Source: Ectocarpus siliculosus
Lineage: Eukaryota > Sar > Phaeophyceae > Ectocarpales > Ectocarpaceae
DNA length: 45,785 bases
Assembly: GCA_000310025.1 (NCBI GenBank)
Contig: FN649751.1
Coordinates: 1,973,313 to 2,019,097, forward strand
Direction: 5' to 3'
Every line of letters starts with the position of its first letter. The stretch's first letter is position 1. The notes below the pieces were generated by a model that was not told the origin of the DNA, searched no databases, and saw nothing but the letters and a program-made list of their open reading frames with translations. Below, one piece after another: positions 11,301-22,000 of the stretch. The position numbers were made by a program, and so were the translations under genes.

Positions 11301-14300
11301 TGACCCGGCTGACTTCGCGCGGCGGATCCACCGCGTCGTTGACGTTGACCACCATCAGCGGCACGGTAGAGTACCCCTGCGCCGCCGCCACCGCCGCCGC
11401 CTCCTCCGCGGCCGCCGCAGCCGCAGCCGCCGCCGCGGCCGCCGCCGCGCGCTTTGGGTTCTTGCACCTGGCCTTCTTTTCGCGGCTCGTCAGCAGCGGT
11501 GAGGTCGTCACAGACGATGACCTCTCCCGCTGGAGCTCGCCGCCTTTAGGCTGCGATTTGGCCTTGTGGGGTTTCTTCGCCTTAGTCTCCTCGCGTTTGG
11601 TCATCTGCGTGCGATCCTCCGGCGTCCAGTTAGGCTCTTTCTGCTCGAATGTTTTTGGGGGGGGGCATCGGACGAAAGGTTTGCGCCATTTGTTTCCCGG
11701 ATCGTTGGGATGAGAGGACGCGCGCGGGCTATACAATAAAGCAGAGGAAAAGGACCAAAAGTCGAACAACTGAAACGACAGCGTGTGGCGGTAGTATAGG
11801 TCTCGCACACGAAATATATCCCTCAAGACGGCAAGCGTGGCATGCCTTGCAGCAGGGACACAGCGCGAGAGTCTCCAGCGCGTGTATGCTACAATGGATG
11901 TAAGAACTTCGGATTGAGGCTTGTCTCCGTGACTCGGCGCCGTGCTCGTGCATCTGTGTGCGGCCCCGTGTCGCGACAAATCTGTAAAGTAGTTTCCTCA
12001 CGGCAAACGTTCCTTTAGAAAACTCGGCTGGTCGTCTTCACGTGCCGGGATGCTGACGGCAGAGAAAAATTTCTGGTGTGAGTGTGTGTTCGTCCCATCT
12101 ATTCTGGCGGTAGTTTACTCACCTTTCGGTGTAGATCCTATATCTGACGTAGGGAGGTCTTGTACGGGGCGAAAAAAAGTACGACGCTGCTATACATCCA
12201 CAACCCCCCCACAGATGATCAACTCAGGCTTACCCCGGCTATCAGATTGACCCGCCCGGCGTCGGTACAGGATGGGCAGTACCACGGGTCCTCCTCCGTT
12301 TGGCGGTTGGCGGCAAGGTGGCTATCCGTGCCGATCGGGAGGCATTCCTCGTGGAACACCCGGGGGCACTCGTCGCAGCAGGTGAGGTCGCCGGACTCGC
12401 CGCAAGCACTGGGGAGCGCCGAGAAGAGGGACACGCGTGTTGTAGGGGGAGGCAGAGAAGGGTTAGGGGAAGAGGAGGGAAGCGGGAAGGCCTCAAGGGC
12501 CAAAAACAAAAGAAACACTAGGGTTGACAAACATGATGAGAGTCGACATTGAGTGTTTCTGCAGACGTCCGAGCGACGAGGCTGCTGGTAAGCGGGAGAA
12601 CACTTCGGCGCAAGGTCCGCGGACCGTCACGCACTTCCTAACACAAGGCAGACAAGCGCCCTCGATGCTAATACGAATCAATAAAAGCCACACGCCTCCT
12701 TTGTCCCCCCCCCCTCATATCTTCAGCCACCTGCAGAAGAAGTGGTTGCCGTCTTCCCCGACCAAGGTTCCATCTTGCGCGATGCTCCACAGCGAGACTT
12801 CCGCCAGGAGCTCGTCCTTGACCGCCTGGGACGCGGCCTTCCCGGCCCAGTCCTTCCCGCCCCAAGGAGACCGTTTCTTCCCCTTCCCTTTCCCCTTCCC
12901 CTTCCCCTTCGCTCCGGAGGGACCCGTCCGCTCGGAGTCAGGCGGCGCCCCGCCGGCCGCTCCACCCGCTGAAGCACCGACGCCGCCGCCAGAACCACCT
13001 TTCTTGCCGCCGGAGTGCGTCGGAGTGGCGGCGCGGGGATGGCTCCCGGCCACCTTTGCGTTCCCGACCCTGAATCCCGCGGCAGGCGGAGTCACGCCGC
13101 CGACGCCGGTGCCGACGCCGTTGTTAATGTGGCCGGTGTTGGCTTTCGTGGAGCCGTGGTTCATCACAGCGGCAAGGCCTTGACCGGTCCCTTCTTTGTG
13201 CCCCTCCAACCCCTTGGCAACCTTCGCCCGCTTCTGGCCGCCCGCGTCCGCCCCGCCACCGCGAACACCGCTCGGTTTCTTCCCCTTCCCCTTGCGCGAC
13301 GCCGATGACGCCCCGCTGGACATCTCCCCGCAGGCGCCCCGAGCTGGGACGTTGATCGAGAGCTGCGGCCGGACCGGGGGGACGGGTCTCTTGCCACCCG
13401 AAGCAGCAGCGGAAGCGGCAGCAGCAGCGGCGGCGGCGGCGATAGCAGCGGCGGCCGTAGCAGCGGCGGCAGAAGCAGACGCGCCGGGTCGGATGGCCCC
13501 TTTGTCGACCCTGTGGGGAGCGGGAGCAAAGCCTTTGGAAGGGAGGGAAGAGGAGGACGCGGATGCGACGCCGAGCATGCCGAGGCTGGTGGTGCCCTGG
13601 CCTTGGCCTTGGCCTTGACCTTGACCTTGGCCGCTTCTGAACCCGCTGGTGCTGCTGCCGCTGCTGACGCCAACGCCGTAAGCGGCGGCGCCAGCGCTCG
13701 CGCCCCCCCCCGCGGCCGCAAAGTACCCGGAAGCCGCTCCGGCGCCGCCGAGCATTCCTACTGAGGGCGGTCCCATCGCGCGCAACACGCCGTTTCCCGC
13801 TCCCGCCGAGCTTGCCCTCTGAGAGGTTCCAACGCCGGCACCCGCGGACGCGTTGAAGATGACGGACGCAACGCCGCTGCTCCCGCCGCCAGCTCCTACT
13901 CCTCCTCCTCCCCCTCCTCCTCGCGCACGAGACGTGCTGGTGCCCTGGCCGCCGACGTCGCTGATGTCGACCCAGGCGTCGCTGCCTTCTGGACCTTGTC
14001 CGGCACCGGGGTAGTGCCCGCTGAGCACAGGAGGCCTCAACAGGGGAACCGCCTGGCTCGTCTTGATCCGCACCGCCGGCTCTTTTCGCGAGAGGGGGCG
14101 CGTCTCGACCGGCGGCGGCGGCGGCGGCTCGGCCCGCTGCTGCTTGGCAGGCTGCTGCTTGGCAGGCTGCTCGACCTGGCGTGGCTGTTTGGGCTGTTTC
14201 GACTGCTGTTCGGGCTGTTTCGGCTGCTGTGTGACCGGTTGCGGCTGCCTCGGCTGCTGTGTGACCGGCTGTGGCTGCTTCGGCTGCTGTGGCTTCTTCT

Positions 14301-16279
14301 CCTCGGTCTTCTGCGGCTGGCTCGGTCCCTCGGGCTCGTCCGGCTCATCCTCCCAGCTACCGTTCTACCAAGAGACCGCAAGAAGGAATTCAGCGCAGAC
14401 CAAAAGAGCGCGAGCGGGTAAGAAAGCAGCGTGAAAAACGCCCGTCCGGGCCAACGGCGCGGTGTGCACGAGTCCGCCAGCGGGAACGTTGGGTTAGTTA
14501 GGTACAGCAGTAACACGCAGAAGTTTGGCGATGGAGGGAGGGAATAAAGAGCGCGCTGTGGTCTCGCCCAGCGACGCCTGCACGGACAAGATTAACTTAC
14601 AGTCGCCAATGCGTATCGCCTGCGCCATGTACGAAAAAACTAATACTTTTCCATACTGTCGTGTCTCTAATGAACGTGTATCACCGGTGCTATGCACGAA
14701 AAAAACTGTTTCACCTGCAAAAAAAGGGATAGCGTGAATAACGAAGAATAGAAACCAATTTGCTGCAACAGCAGCAGCTCTCCGCGATCAAGTCCAGACA
14801 AAGCTCTTGGAGTGCTTGCTGCTTACCGGGAAGTTAAGCGCGGGGTGGGTGTCGCCAAAAACCCTTTTCGCCTCCGCGTCGTAGGCTCCGGCAGCCTCCT
14901 GTAAGCGCAACACACACACACGAGGGACCCAGCGCAAAACACATCGTCCCACGAAGAGGGGATAACCAAGTAAGTAAGAGCCACAGCAGCAGCTTACGAA
15001 AAAGGCAGAAGAACGGCGACTTTCTCCTTCTTGAATCGACGATCGACCGATAGGCTCCGTGCAAGACAAATGCTGCAAGGTACGCGCGTAGTCATGTCTT
15101 TGCGTGGCAGGAACCCCGGTGCTGTGTCCCGAAACCAACCGCCGGCAATAGGCTCACAGTCACGCGTAACGGTGCTGACATCACTTTCATTCACGGGGCC
15201 GTAAAGTTAAGCGTGCGCGGAAGGAGGAGAGCGTGGCTTCCTTCACCTTCTCGGAATGGTACGAGCCGATGATCGCCTCGCGGCGGCCGGACCGCCTGCG
15301 GATCTTGGCCGTCCACACAGCCGTGCGGACACCGCCGATCCTGGTCGTGCCGCTCCAGTAGACGCCGGTATACCTGCACAGAAAGGAATGGGAGGGTAAC
15401 ATACAGACCCGGGGGGAATTCATTGCATACACTGTTGTCAAAACGAACATACTTTCTATTCGCCTACTATTTGGGCCATCAGGCCTGGGTCCAAGCCGTT
15501 CCTTCAAAATGGTATACCACGTGAACATTGCTTTTAAGTCTTAAACTTGGCCCGTGTGAAACCGGACTTGCATCGGGCGGGAAAACCTAGCACAGCAGCT
15601 CGTTTTTTCGCAGGATTACCGTGCGGGTCCTATTGCTGTACGTTTGTCCCGCAGGCCCCCAACAAAAGAAAACTAGAACCGCCCTCGACACACAGCACCC
15701 AACGGGGGGAAACGATACGTACTTGGATTCCTTCGGCCCTGCTTTGCCGGCGGCCTTGCAGTGCTCGCAGAACCACTCGTCGTCGGGGATCTTGCGGAGG
15801 GGGGGGTCCACGCAGAAGGTGTGGTACTCGCCTTCGCAGCCGTCGCACAGGAGGATGAGGTCCTGCTTGTCGTTCTTCTTGCACACGAAGCAGCCGCCCT
15901 GGTCTAGCGGGTGACCGTTTGGGTCGCCCGCTTGGAGGGAATCAGGGACGGCCGGGTCGGCGGCGGCGACGGCGGCGGCGGCTTCGCCCGATAAGCTGTT
16001 GCTGCTGTCGGCGGTGTTCGTCGAGGCGGCGGCGTTGTTGCCGCTCGCGGTTTGGCTTTCGCCATCGCCGGAGTCGCCGCCGCCGCCGCTGCTGCTGCTG
16101 CTGCTGCTGCTATCCCCGCTGCTGCTGCTATCATCGTCGCCGCTGCTGCTGCTATCGCTGCCGCTGTCGCTGCTGCTGTCATCGGTGCTACTTTCGTGGC
16201 CTTTGACGTTGTTCCTAATGCTGTCGTTGGCGCCACGCGCGAGGGCCGCGGGCCTCGACGAGCTCGGCGGCTTCTCCAT
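3750..16279 (-). CDS. Giant PHD-AP2-PHD-zinc finger-bromodomain-SET protein (putative histone lysine methyltransferase)
   Basis: Minus-strand gene with exons 15723-16279, 15247-15373, 14827-14898, 12731-14364, 12234-12408, 9913-11640, about 9353-9431, 7970-8604, 6924-7409, 6223-6373, 5707-5922, 5228-5353, 4475-4585 and 3750-3950. Phases agree at every junction except around 9353-9431, where the small exon's lower edge is unresolved. The firm exons sum to 6,219 nt, a multiple of 3, so the protein is about 2,070-2,100 residues. Approximate domains: PHD1 130-174, AP2 187-252, Gln/Pro then Gly/Ala-rich linker 253-780, PHD2 795-850, Cys-rich finger 1375-1440, bromodomain 1565-1670, SET 1945-2080, post-SET. 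PHD and bromodomains read modified histones, AP2 binds DNA, SET methylates lysine, so a nuclear chromatin regulator is expected. The order PHD/bromo/SET recalls KMT2 (MLL/Trithorax), but I see no FYRN/FYRC and no extended PHD. ATG at 16279 is the first in frame in a GC-rich leader; an upstream exon cannot be excluded. Confidence 0.85.
5707..5922 (-). CDS. Exon of SET gene: pre-SET region and first SET strand
   Basis: Reads VPSGTNPSLGEEIKGEAPKA, then a helical Arg/Glu-rich stretch, ending RLRLGKSTVQ|GTGAAG. LGKSTVQ continues into GFGVFTTQAI of the next exon, giving the usual SET opening (K-S-x-x-G-x-G-x-F). No Cys-rich pre-SET or AWS is present. An alternative upper edge at 5957 (acceptor GCCTAG) would not fit the phase of the preceding exon. 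Confidence 0.75.
6223..6373 (-). CDS. Short exon of SET gene between bromodomain and SET
   Basis: About 50 codons: RRPVGSAKCEPIDLPTLHKR, then RAYTLPMPTPVTRQFAAPDG and FLAQSPEGQP|GTAAAT. Its composition is that of real protein, unlike the surrounding intron. It joins in phase on both sides if the next exon starts at acceptor GGCCAG (5923). Function unknown. Confidence 0.7.
6924..7409 (-). CDS. Exon of SET gene: end of bromodomain and Ala/Lys-rich region
   Basis: Starts NVLKGAERIWPQAQALLDRL (last bromodomain helix), then a charged Ala/Arg/Glu-rich helical region with KKKRR, ending DCTDKAL-AG|GTGGGT. Two left-over bases plus G of the next exon give Arg, so the phase agrees. No further family domain is recognised. 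Confidence 0.8.
7970..8604 (-). CDS. Bromodomain exon of SET gene
   Basis: The exon starts after TCCCTAG with an Ala/Ser/Gly-rich stretch, passes a QQQEQED tract, and then encodes a bromodomain: LALDRLQQLDPLNLFKDPV (helix Z and ZA loop), YAEAIEHPIDFSTIRRR (the P-x-D-F/M-S-T-I signature), and LALDVQLLCANARTFNGPG with the conserved acetyl-lysine-binding Asn and a following YHKEA. It ends GCC AC|GTAAGT, and the split Thr codon joins to NVLKGAERIWPQAQ, the C-terminal helix, in the next exon. Bromodomains bind acetyl-lysine on histones. Confidence 0.9.
8655..8760 (-). mobile_element. Retroelement tail fragment in SET-gene intron
   Basis: On the minus strand it reads 'GCTCCGTCCCGGGATGCGAGGTCAATG' (in pieces), then 'CATGAGTACAAG' and a C-rich end. 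This matches the tails near 25300, 25760 and 45700 (shared blocks CTCCGTC, GATGCGAGGTCAATG, ATGAGTAC, then a C run). It lies within the unresolved intron between the finger exon and the bromodomain exon, which may have disturbed that region. Confidence 0.6.
9353..9431 (-). CDS. Small exon of SET gene: second half of Cys-rich finger (lower edge uncertain)
   Basis: The acceptor ATGCCCAG at 9432-9438 is followed in phase 0 by WECPTCRERRSRPKRGAG, the expected W-x-C-P-x-C closing motif after the CPCLKRKDG half in the preceding exon. The frame stays open to a TGA at 9330-9332. No donor gives phase 0. The best looking one, GACGAC|GTGGGC at 9352, leaves one base and would need an acceptor 4 bases inside the bromodomain exon (GTCAG at 8601-8605 instead of CCTAG). 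A missing extra exon is the alternative. Confidence 0.5.
9913..11640 (-). CDS. Exon 6 of SET gene: long linker and first half of a Cys-rich finger
   Basis: A 576-codon exon from acceptor GAGCAG (KEPNWTPEDRTQ) to donor ATCAAG|GTAGGA. It includes an Ala run (11395-11450), a folded-looking patch (VNVNDAV, SPELDNLLLRSLLYEEKHVH) of unknown type, basic tracts such as RPRPRNR, and Gly/Ser-rich sequence. The end, DVCAYCR, then MVCSS, then FCFPCLKRKDG, matches the first half of the zf-4CXXC_R1 (CDCA7-like) or a PHD-like Cys pattern, completed by the WECPTC of the next small exon. The finger class is inference. Confidence 0.75.
12234..12408 (-). CDS. Exon 5 of SET gene: PHD finger 2
   Basis: Joined to the previous exon it reads FFCSACGESGDLTCCDEC, PRVFHEEC and, after a 20-residue loop, WYCPSC, a complete C4HC3 PHD finger. 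The loop between the third pair and the last pair (GTDSHLAANRQTEEDP) is a few residues longer than usual. It ends RVNLIAG|GTAAGC in phase 0. Confidence 0.88.
12731..14364 (-). CDS. Exon 4 of SET gene: Gln/Pro and Gly/Ala-rich linker, start of PHD2
   Basis: A single 1,634-nt exon opening with an acidic NGSWEDEPDEPEG, then a QP/QQPK repeat region, a Gly/Ala/Ser-rich tract, an Ala run (around 13440), a GQGQGQGQ run, and near the end a basic GKGKGKGKGKKR run. The last residues (LAEVSLWSIAQDGTLVGEDG, then NHFFC) are ordinary sequence and supply the first zinc ligand of PHD2. It ends TTC TGC AG|GTGGCT, leaving two bases that complete a Ser codon with the next exon. It probably acts as a flexible spacer with nuclear-localising basic stretches. 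Confidence 0.8.
14827..15373 (-). CDS. Exons 2 and 3 of SET gene: AP2/ERF-type DNA-binding domain
   Basis: Exons 15247-15373 and 14827-14898. The split codon AA|G gives K before YTGVYWSGTTR. The next join (HSEK|EAAGAYDAEAK) and the following one (LNFP|NGSWEDEP) are phase 0. The sequence has the AP2 layout: YTGV start, basic strands (WTAKIRRRSGRR), the GSYHSEKEAAGAYDAEAKR helix equivalent to the plant 'GTFDTAEEAARAYD' element, and the closing LNFP. AP2 domains bind GC-rich DNA through the three-stranded sheet. Length, about 66 residues, is normal. The acceptor before EAAG follows a long GT/pyrimidine tract and is convincing. Confidence 0.88.
15723..16279 (-). CDS. Exon 1 of SET gene: acidic Ser-rich N-terminus and PHD finger 1
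   Basis: 185 codons plus two bases; ends at donor AA|GTACGT. Residues 30-75 are Ser/Asp/Gly-rich, encoded by imperfect repeats of Ser codons (agc/tcg). PHD1 follows at about 130-174 with the full Cys4-His-Cys3 set: CFVC, LLCDGC, HTFC and WFCEHC. The aspartate/hydrophobic pattern DLILLCDGC is that of PHD fingers that often read histone H3 tails. A basic PKRRR sequence lies in frame just upstream of the chosen ATG, so the start may be further 5' in an unseen exon. Confidence 0.85.
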
Positions 16280-18773
16280 CGTTTCTCGTCTTCGCTTGGG
16301 GGAGTTGAAGTGTACCGCCCACCACACAAACGAGGGTCTAATACCGCTTCTCTCTCTTCCGATCGCAGACCCGTTTTCTTGTTTGGGTGAATACTGAGGG
16401 AAAACTGCTGCCCGGTCTTCGCTTTGTTTCTCGTCTCGCCTCGCCTTCGATCGAGCCCCCTAATAGTAACGCAAGAAGTAGCAAACCAGCAGCACCGAAA
16501 ACGGTAAACTTGTGTTGAAACAAAAGACGCTCGAAGTCTCCAACACTGGAGGACACGAGAGGAAGTTGCTGCGGTTTGCGAGAGTAGTTGCATTACCTCA
16601 GCTCCGTGCGAACCTCTATGTACGACGCACGACATGTGTACATACGGATCGTGGATACGACGATATTTGCGACATGTTTCAGGTTGCGGCGGGATTTTGC
16701 TTGCTAGCCTCGGGGTCATTCACAATTACTAACCAAGCCAAACTGTTTCCACACGCACCCAAACAAGCAACATCATTGGCCTCGGTCGCTTCCCCTCAAA
16801 CTCTAATACATCGATATATATGCTACTTCTTACAACCAAACCTTTGGATTTGAAATCCGTGAGCGACACACAAGTTTACGCACAGCACAGAGAGTGTGGC
16901 TGCTGTAGGGAGTGCCGGTGCCGACAAAAAAATACTGCCCGGGCTCAAGGAAATCCGATCATCGATTGCGCCCCACGCAGAAACAACACAATATGCGTCC
17001 ATATCTTGACGATTCCGGTGTAAGTGAGACAAGGATCCATGTACGCGTAGAGGCGGTGGGTGCCCCTGTGCCCCCCGGGGGGTGGGTGTCTGTCCCTAAA
17101 ATCTCTCTACATTACAAAAGCAACAGGACGCACGAGTACAGAGAGGGGTTGGATCACGTGTTCGCGTCCACACAACACAAGCTGATTGGGAAACGCGCGG
17201 TGCGATGGATTCACCTGTGCGCCGCGTTAGAAGATGATGGCGCGATGCAGGGATGAGTGATCAAGGCCGCCGTACGGCGCAAATGGGTTGAACCCAAGGC
17301 GTACGTAGAGACTTTGTCAGGCTTTCCTACGATATTTTTGTGTCCCCGGATCTCTCCTGCCTTCCGGTCGCTCTGTCCGCATCTCTCTAGAAGCTAGATC
17401 GAGAGTCCGTGCTCTGATCCACTGGTTCTCAAGACAAAGAACACATGTACTATACGTTTCGGTTAAGCGATTGGTACCACCGTATTGGACTACGTATTAC
17501 AAGCTCAGAGCTTTGGTTTGATTGGTGGGAAGCGAGTGGGTTTTTTTTTTTTTGTGTGGACTACAGCAGAGAGTTTTTTTCCCGCTGTCCTCTGTCTGAC
17601 CCGGCCGGTGCGCCGAACGCCAAACATCCAAACATACACCGAAAGGTGTAGACTGGCGCCCACAATAGACGGAACGACAACACGTGAACATACAGAGTAG
17701 TTTTAGTGTCCTGCTGAACGACATGTGTCCAACGAACTGATCCAAGCAGAGTACACGGGTTCTCCCTCTGTCTTTTCTACGCCGCCTCCCTGTCAATCGT
17801 GGACCTTTTTTGACCCTCTTGATGATGTTGTCAATCAAGAGCTCACACGCTTTCGATACACTTGCACACGCTATGAACGAAAAGTGTTTTACCTATCGGT
17901 GTACAATCTGGACATGAAATCGTTGTATAACACTCATGCGCACCACACCTTGTAAGGTGTGAGTGAAACAAAAAACACAAAAAGCGGTTCAATTGATGAT
18001 ACGCTACCGTAACAGCCGTACATATCTAGTAGTCTACAGTCAAATCTCAAAACACCGCCTCTCTCTGATGTTCATTCATACATAAGTACAGTAAGCACTC
18101 TTGCCCCACGAATCTCCATTCCAGCCTCGAAAACGTTTGGCTCATTCACCCTCCACCCTCCACGGATGGACAGCAGCATAGTCTAAAATATCGTAATTAA
18201 TTCCGGAAGTACTAAATTACTCCAAATCTTGGCGATCGCTACGGCTCCAACCCGCACGCTTACCCCCCCTCTCTCCTTTAAAATACCTTGCAAATGACTA
18301 GGCATGTAGGCCTGAATACTGGAACGAATGTCCATCCCTTCACCCCGCAACAACCGCTACAAACGTAAAATAGCCTACGGCTGGAGTATGTAGCGTCGGG
18401 TGGGTCGATTCCTCATTGTATTCCAACACCACCACGAACAAGTTGCCAACAACTACTACTGCACAGTGCTGTGCATGGACGCGGGTCTGAAACGTGACAT
18501 GCCGTGCCTCTGCGCTGGTGCGTCCATTGTGGGGGCGCGCTTTCCCTTGTCGACTACCTGTGCACCAAACCCCACGTAGTGCGGCACCTTTACGCGATCT
18601 CACACATCCCGCCCATGAATTTTCCGTACAACTCAAAAATTTCAAGCGATGGTTGACACGTCGACGTAAATCATGACATTCCACCTCTGGTAATAAGAAG
18701 ACGGGTATAGACACACCGTCGGCCGCGCCGTTGCTTCACCGTTCTCTTTAACGGAAGTGAAGTTCCCTTCAGT
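16280..18773. other. Intergenic region between the SET gene and the STPGR gene
   Basis: Should include the SET-gene promoter and leader (C/T-rich sequence near 16400-16460 on the minus strand) and the 3' flank of the STPGR gene. Open frames on both strands carry no recognisable domain. A perfect hairpin lies at 17944-17961. Nothing else is supported. Confidence 0.5.
17944..17961. other. Perfect 18-bp palindrome (hairpin)
   Basis: CACACCTTGTAAGGTGTG pairs over eight bases around a central GT (seven bases with a 4-nt loop in RNA). Intergenic; no role assigned. Confidence 0.6.
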
Positions 18774-18990
18774 CTAAAGTACACCAGTTTCTCTTCTAGG
18801 CAGACGATAACGTGAACTAGTCCAAGTTGATGCCGCCGCGCGCCGCCGAGAGCCATCGCGCACCGGATCTATCACGGAAGGTCGCTCGAGGCGCACGAAC
18901 CGACTGCCTCGTCCCCCAACCCTCCACGGGTCCGCCGCAGCCACCGCCGTTGCTGCTGCCGCCTGAAAGGGTTCGCGAAGAGGAAATAAG
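18774..18990 (-). CDS. Possible alternative last exon of STPGR gene
   Basis: The STPGR frame at its end reads TGG TAT TTG TGA GT, so the stop codon overlaps a strong donor TT|GTGAGT (19072-19073). Splicing there to the acceptor GTGCAG at 18991-18993 gives a split Phe codon and an open frame (LFPLREPFQAAAATAVAAAD and onwards) ending TAG at 18774-18776. Phase agrees, but no conserved motif supports it. Confidence 0.3.
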
Positions 18991-19073
18991 CTGCACGCGT
19001 GACCTATCTATGAAGTACTGCGTACCGTGGGGGGGGGGCAACGTTACCCACCTACGCTCAGCGTGTTAGGTAC

Positions 19074-22000
19074 TCACAAATACCACGGCAAAACGGGATT
19101 TTGTCTGGCCGGGGCGGGCTTCGAACGAACCCTATTCCGTTGGAGCTTGAAAAAGCTACCGGCGGGAAAGATATGCACCGCTCGAGACCCGCGAACAACA
19201 TCTAGAGAGAATCGAACCTTGGCAGCCGGCGATAGGCGTTTCCGGCATACTGCCCCAGGTCGGATCGTCCCGCCTGCCTTTCGTTCACTCATGGTCGTGG
19301 CGGGGGGGTCTGGGGGGTCAGAAACCACCCCAGCAGTTCCTCTGGGCAGCTCCGACAAGTAGAGGGCAGTGCGTGGGGTGGAGAACCGCGGTTTGAGAGT
19401 CTTGTAGCCGTCAGCGAGGCGTCGGGTATCGAACGGCGTGCGGCGGACGCGGAAGGGGATGGACGGCCGTGCCGGATCGGCATCCCCGGCTCCTCCCTGC
19501 GGCGCGGGAAGAGTGAGGCTCTCGGCGAGTTCGATGGCGTAGGTGCCCGGCCCCAGGTTGGGGTTTCCGTTGACACGCCAGTCGGGTTCCTGGGTGTTGC
19601 TGAAACTCGCCGCATACCTGTTGTTACGTTGGTTTGCATGCGGAGTGTGACGGGGGGAGAAGAATGAATTGAATATCAAGAGAGAAATGGCTTCATCGAA
19701 TGTATGTTGGTATTTGGCCGAGAATACAACAGGCTTGCGAAGGACGGTGAGTAGACTTTGACACGGCAAGAGTAGGTGGTTATTCTCTCCGTGCACAGCT
19801 AGTTGAAGAAAGCTCCCTGGAACTCTTGTGCGAGACCGGCTTCTTGGTGCCGTGACCACGGCAGTGACGTTAGCTTGACGCCATCGGCTGAATACCAGCT
19901 CAGCAATGCTTCCACTTCCACGACGGTCGTGTTGTTCTCCATCCGTTTCCCAAGTTGATTGATCCCCAAAATCTAGCACCCCCGCTTGTCCCATCTTTCA
20001 TGACTAGTTTTTTTTTCACAGGCCAGTCAACAAGCAAACAAAACCTAGCCATATCCGGATCTCCCTCCCGATTCCCTGCCCTGTCACCGCTTATTCTACG
20101 TCGACCCACCTCTTCGGGTGTCGTCGCATCGCCGTCGCAAAAGATTCTTTGCCGAAATGGTCAAGTTCTAGGCGAGTCATGTATCGTAGAATCTCCTGGG
20201 GTAGATACGACTTGCATTCCCGGGGGACGGCACGCTCGATGTACCCCCCTCGACCCCACGCGTCTTCCACATCGTCCCAGGGTCCCTGGTTGGGGGACGC
20301 CCCGCTTGACGGCTCTTTGGTCCACCTTTTACGGAGGCACATCAGGGTGGAGGGTCGACGATGAACGACACACGTACAATAACCGACGATATTAGTGATT
20401 GTTGTTTTCACACGTGATTGCTGCCGGGAGAAGTCTGCCCAGTGCCAAAGGCCCGCAAAGGAAAACAAAGGAACTTCCCTGCGCACCCAAGCAGAACGGA
20501 ACATGCGGCGGGCCGCGGCGAGGTGGGTGTGCGGATCATCACCGACGACAACGGGGAGGATGAGATAGGCCGTGACTTCTTCCCGAAAAACCGTGGGAAT
20601 ACGGAACGGAGACCGCGATAGAGTAAAAAACAAGCCTGGTGCGGGTCTCGGAACGGTGGCCAAATAACCCGCGCTCACACGTTAGACTAACAATGACACA
20701 CGGGGGTCCAGTAGTACCTCACGGTGGTCGAGAATTCCAGCCGTGCCGACCCTGTCGAGGTAACCGGCCTCGCTTCGTACTGCCCAGGTCCTATCGCAGA
20801 ACCTGTTGTTTGTCCTAATCCACGACGAATATAGGAATCGTAGTTGCACTTCTCACGTGGAAGCGGCAAGATCATCGAAGCTTTGGACGTAGCGTCGATG
20901 CCCGGAGACGTGTCGTAGTATCCCGGGCCCATGAGCTGTATGAGGAAGTCGATGGGGACAGAAACATATTCGTTCGTGGGACCGGAGGCAAGAGAGGGTG
21001 GGGGTAGGGGGAAAGTGGCCCACCTGCCAATAGCCACTTGACCATTGACCATGCACTCCTTTCGGGGTTCACCACTACTACTACAAATAGACCTGCCACC
21101 AAACTATGTAGTAGGTGCTCTCCATGCCAAACACAGCCAGCCACGGTCTTGCCTCTTTCGCCATGTTGGATATTTACGGACACCGTTCATCTTCTAGACT
21201 AGTGAGGTATCCCACTACACTTTGCACGGGTCATAACTTCAGATCCACCTACTGCACATCCCTATTCCATTCCTGGGGATGCTTGTTTCATCCCTAATAG
21301 TTCACCACCCCAACTACGTGACTTCGACTCGAACGGCTGCGGGGGGGGGGGGGGGCGTCGTTCTCTCTACGTTACGCGATAACTATACATGGTGCTACCG
21401 TGGCAAGAAAAGCAGCAACAAAGTACGTTGATCGAAGCCCTCTTTTTGCATCGTGATACCTCTTGCCGTTCTAGGCCCGCGGCATCGTCGGCGAATCGCT
21501 TCCCGTAGCGAGACAATTTCGGGCAGCGGATCTCCCCGCGCTTGACCCGACCGCCGAGAGTGGACTTGTGACCGATGTCCGTCTCGTAGATGCCGTCGTG
21601 AATGCGATCAGTGATGGACGTGCGGATAAAGGGCTCCAACCCTGCGTAGGCGCTTCTGGGGCCGCCGGTGAGCGTAGACGAATCGCCGTCGCTAAAAGCC
21701 TCCGTGGAGTGGAACCTCCGAGGCACAAGCGAGCGAATGGTGGATACCGTGGAAGGACATTCGTCCACCGCCCTGGCGGTTCGATGTTGAACAGTGAAGC
21801 GCGTGCCAAGCATGTGCAACGTAAATGTTTTCAACTGTAGGAATGTAGGTCATGTGCAGATACGTATGTGTCTCGCTTAGTACTCAACGAGGAATATCTT
21901 GCTGTGTCAAATGCTGGAAAAACTTACGACACGCTTTTTGGTGACTAGTCTACTGTGGCTCCTAGTGAGGCCCCATGCTCAACATGCATTTTAGGATGCA

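Noticed and set aside
10735-11502. Long + strand open frame of about 255 codons
   Set aside because: Also antisense to the same SET-gene exon; Arg-rich sequence mirrors the coding strand's Ala/Gly codons.
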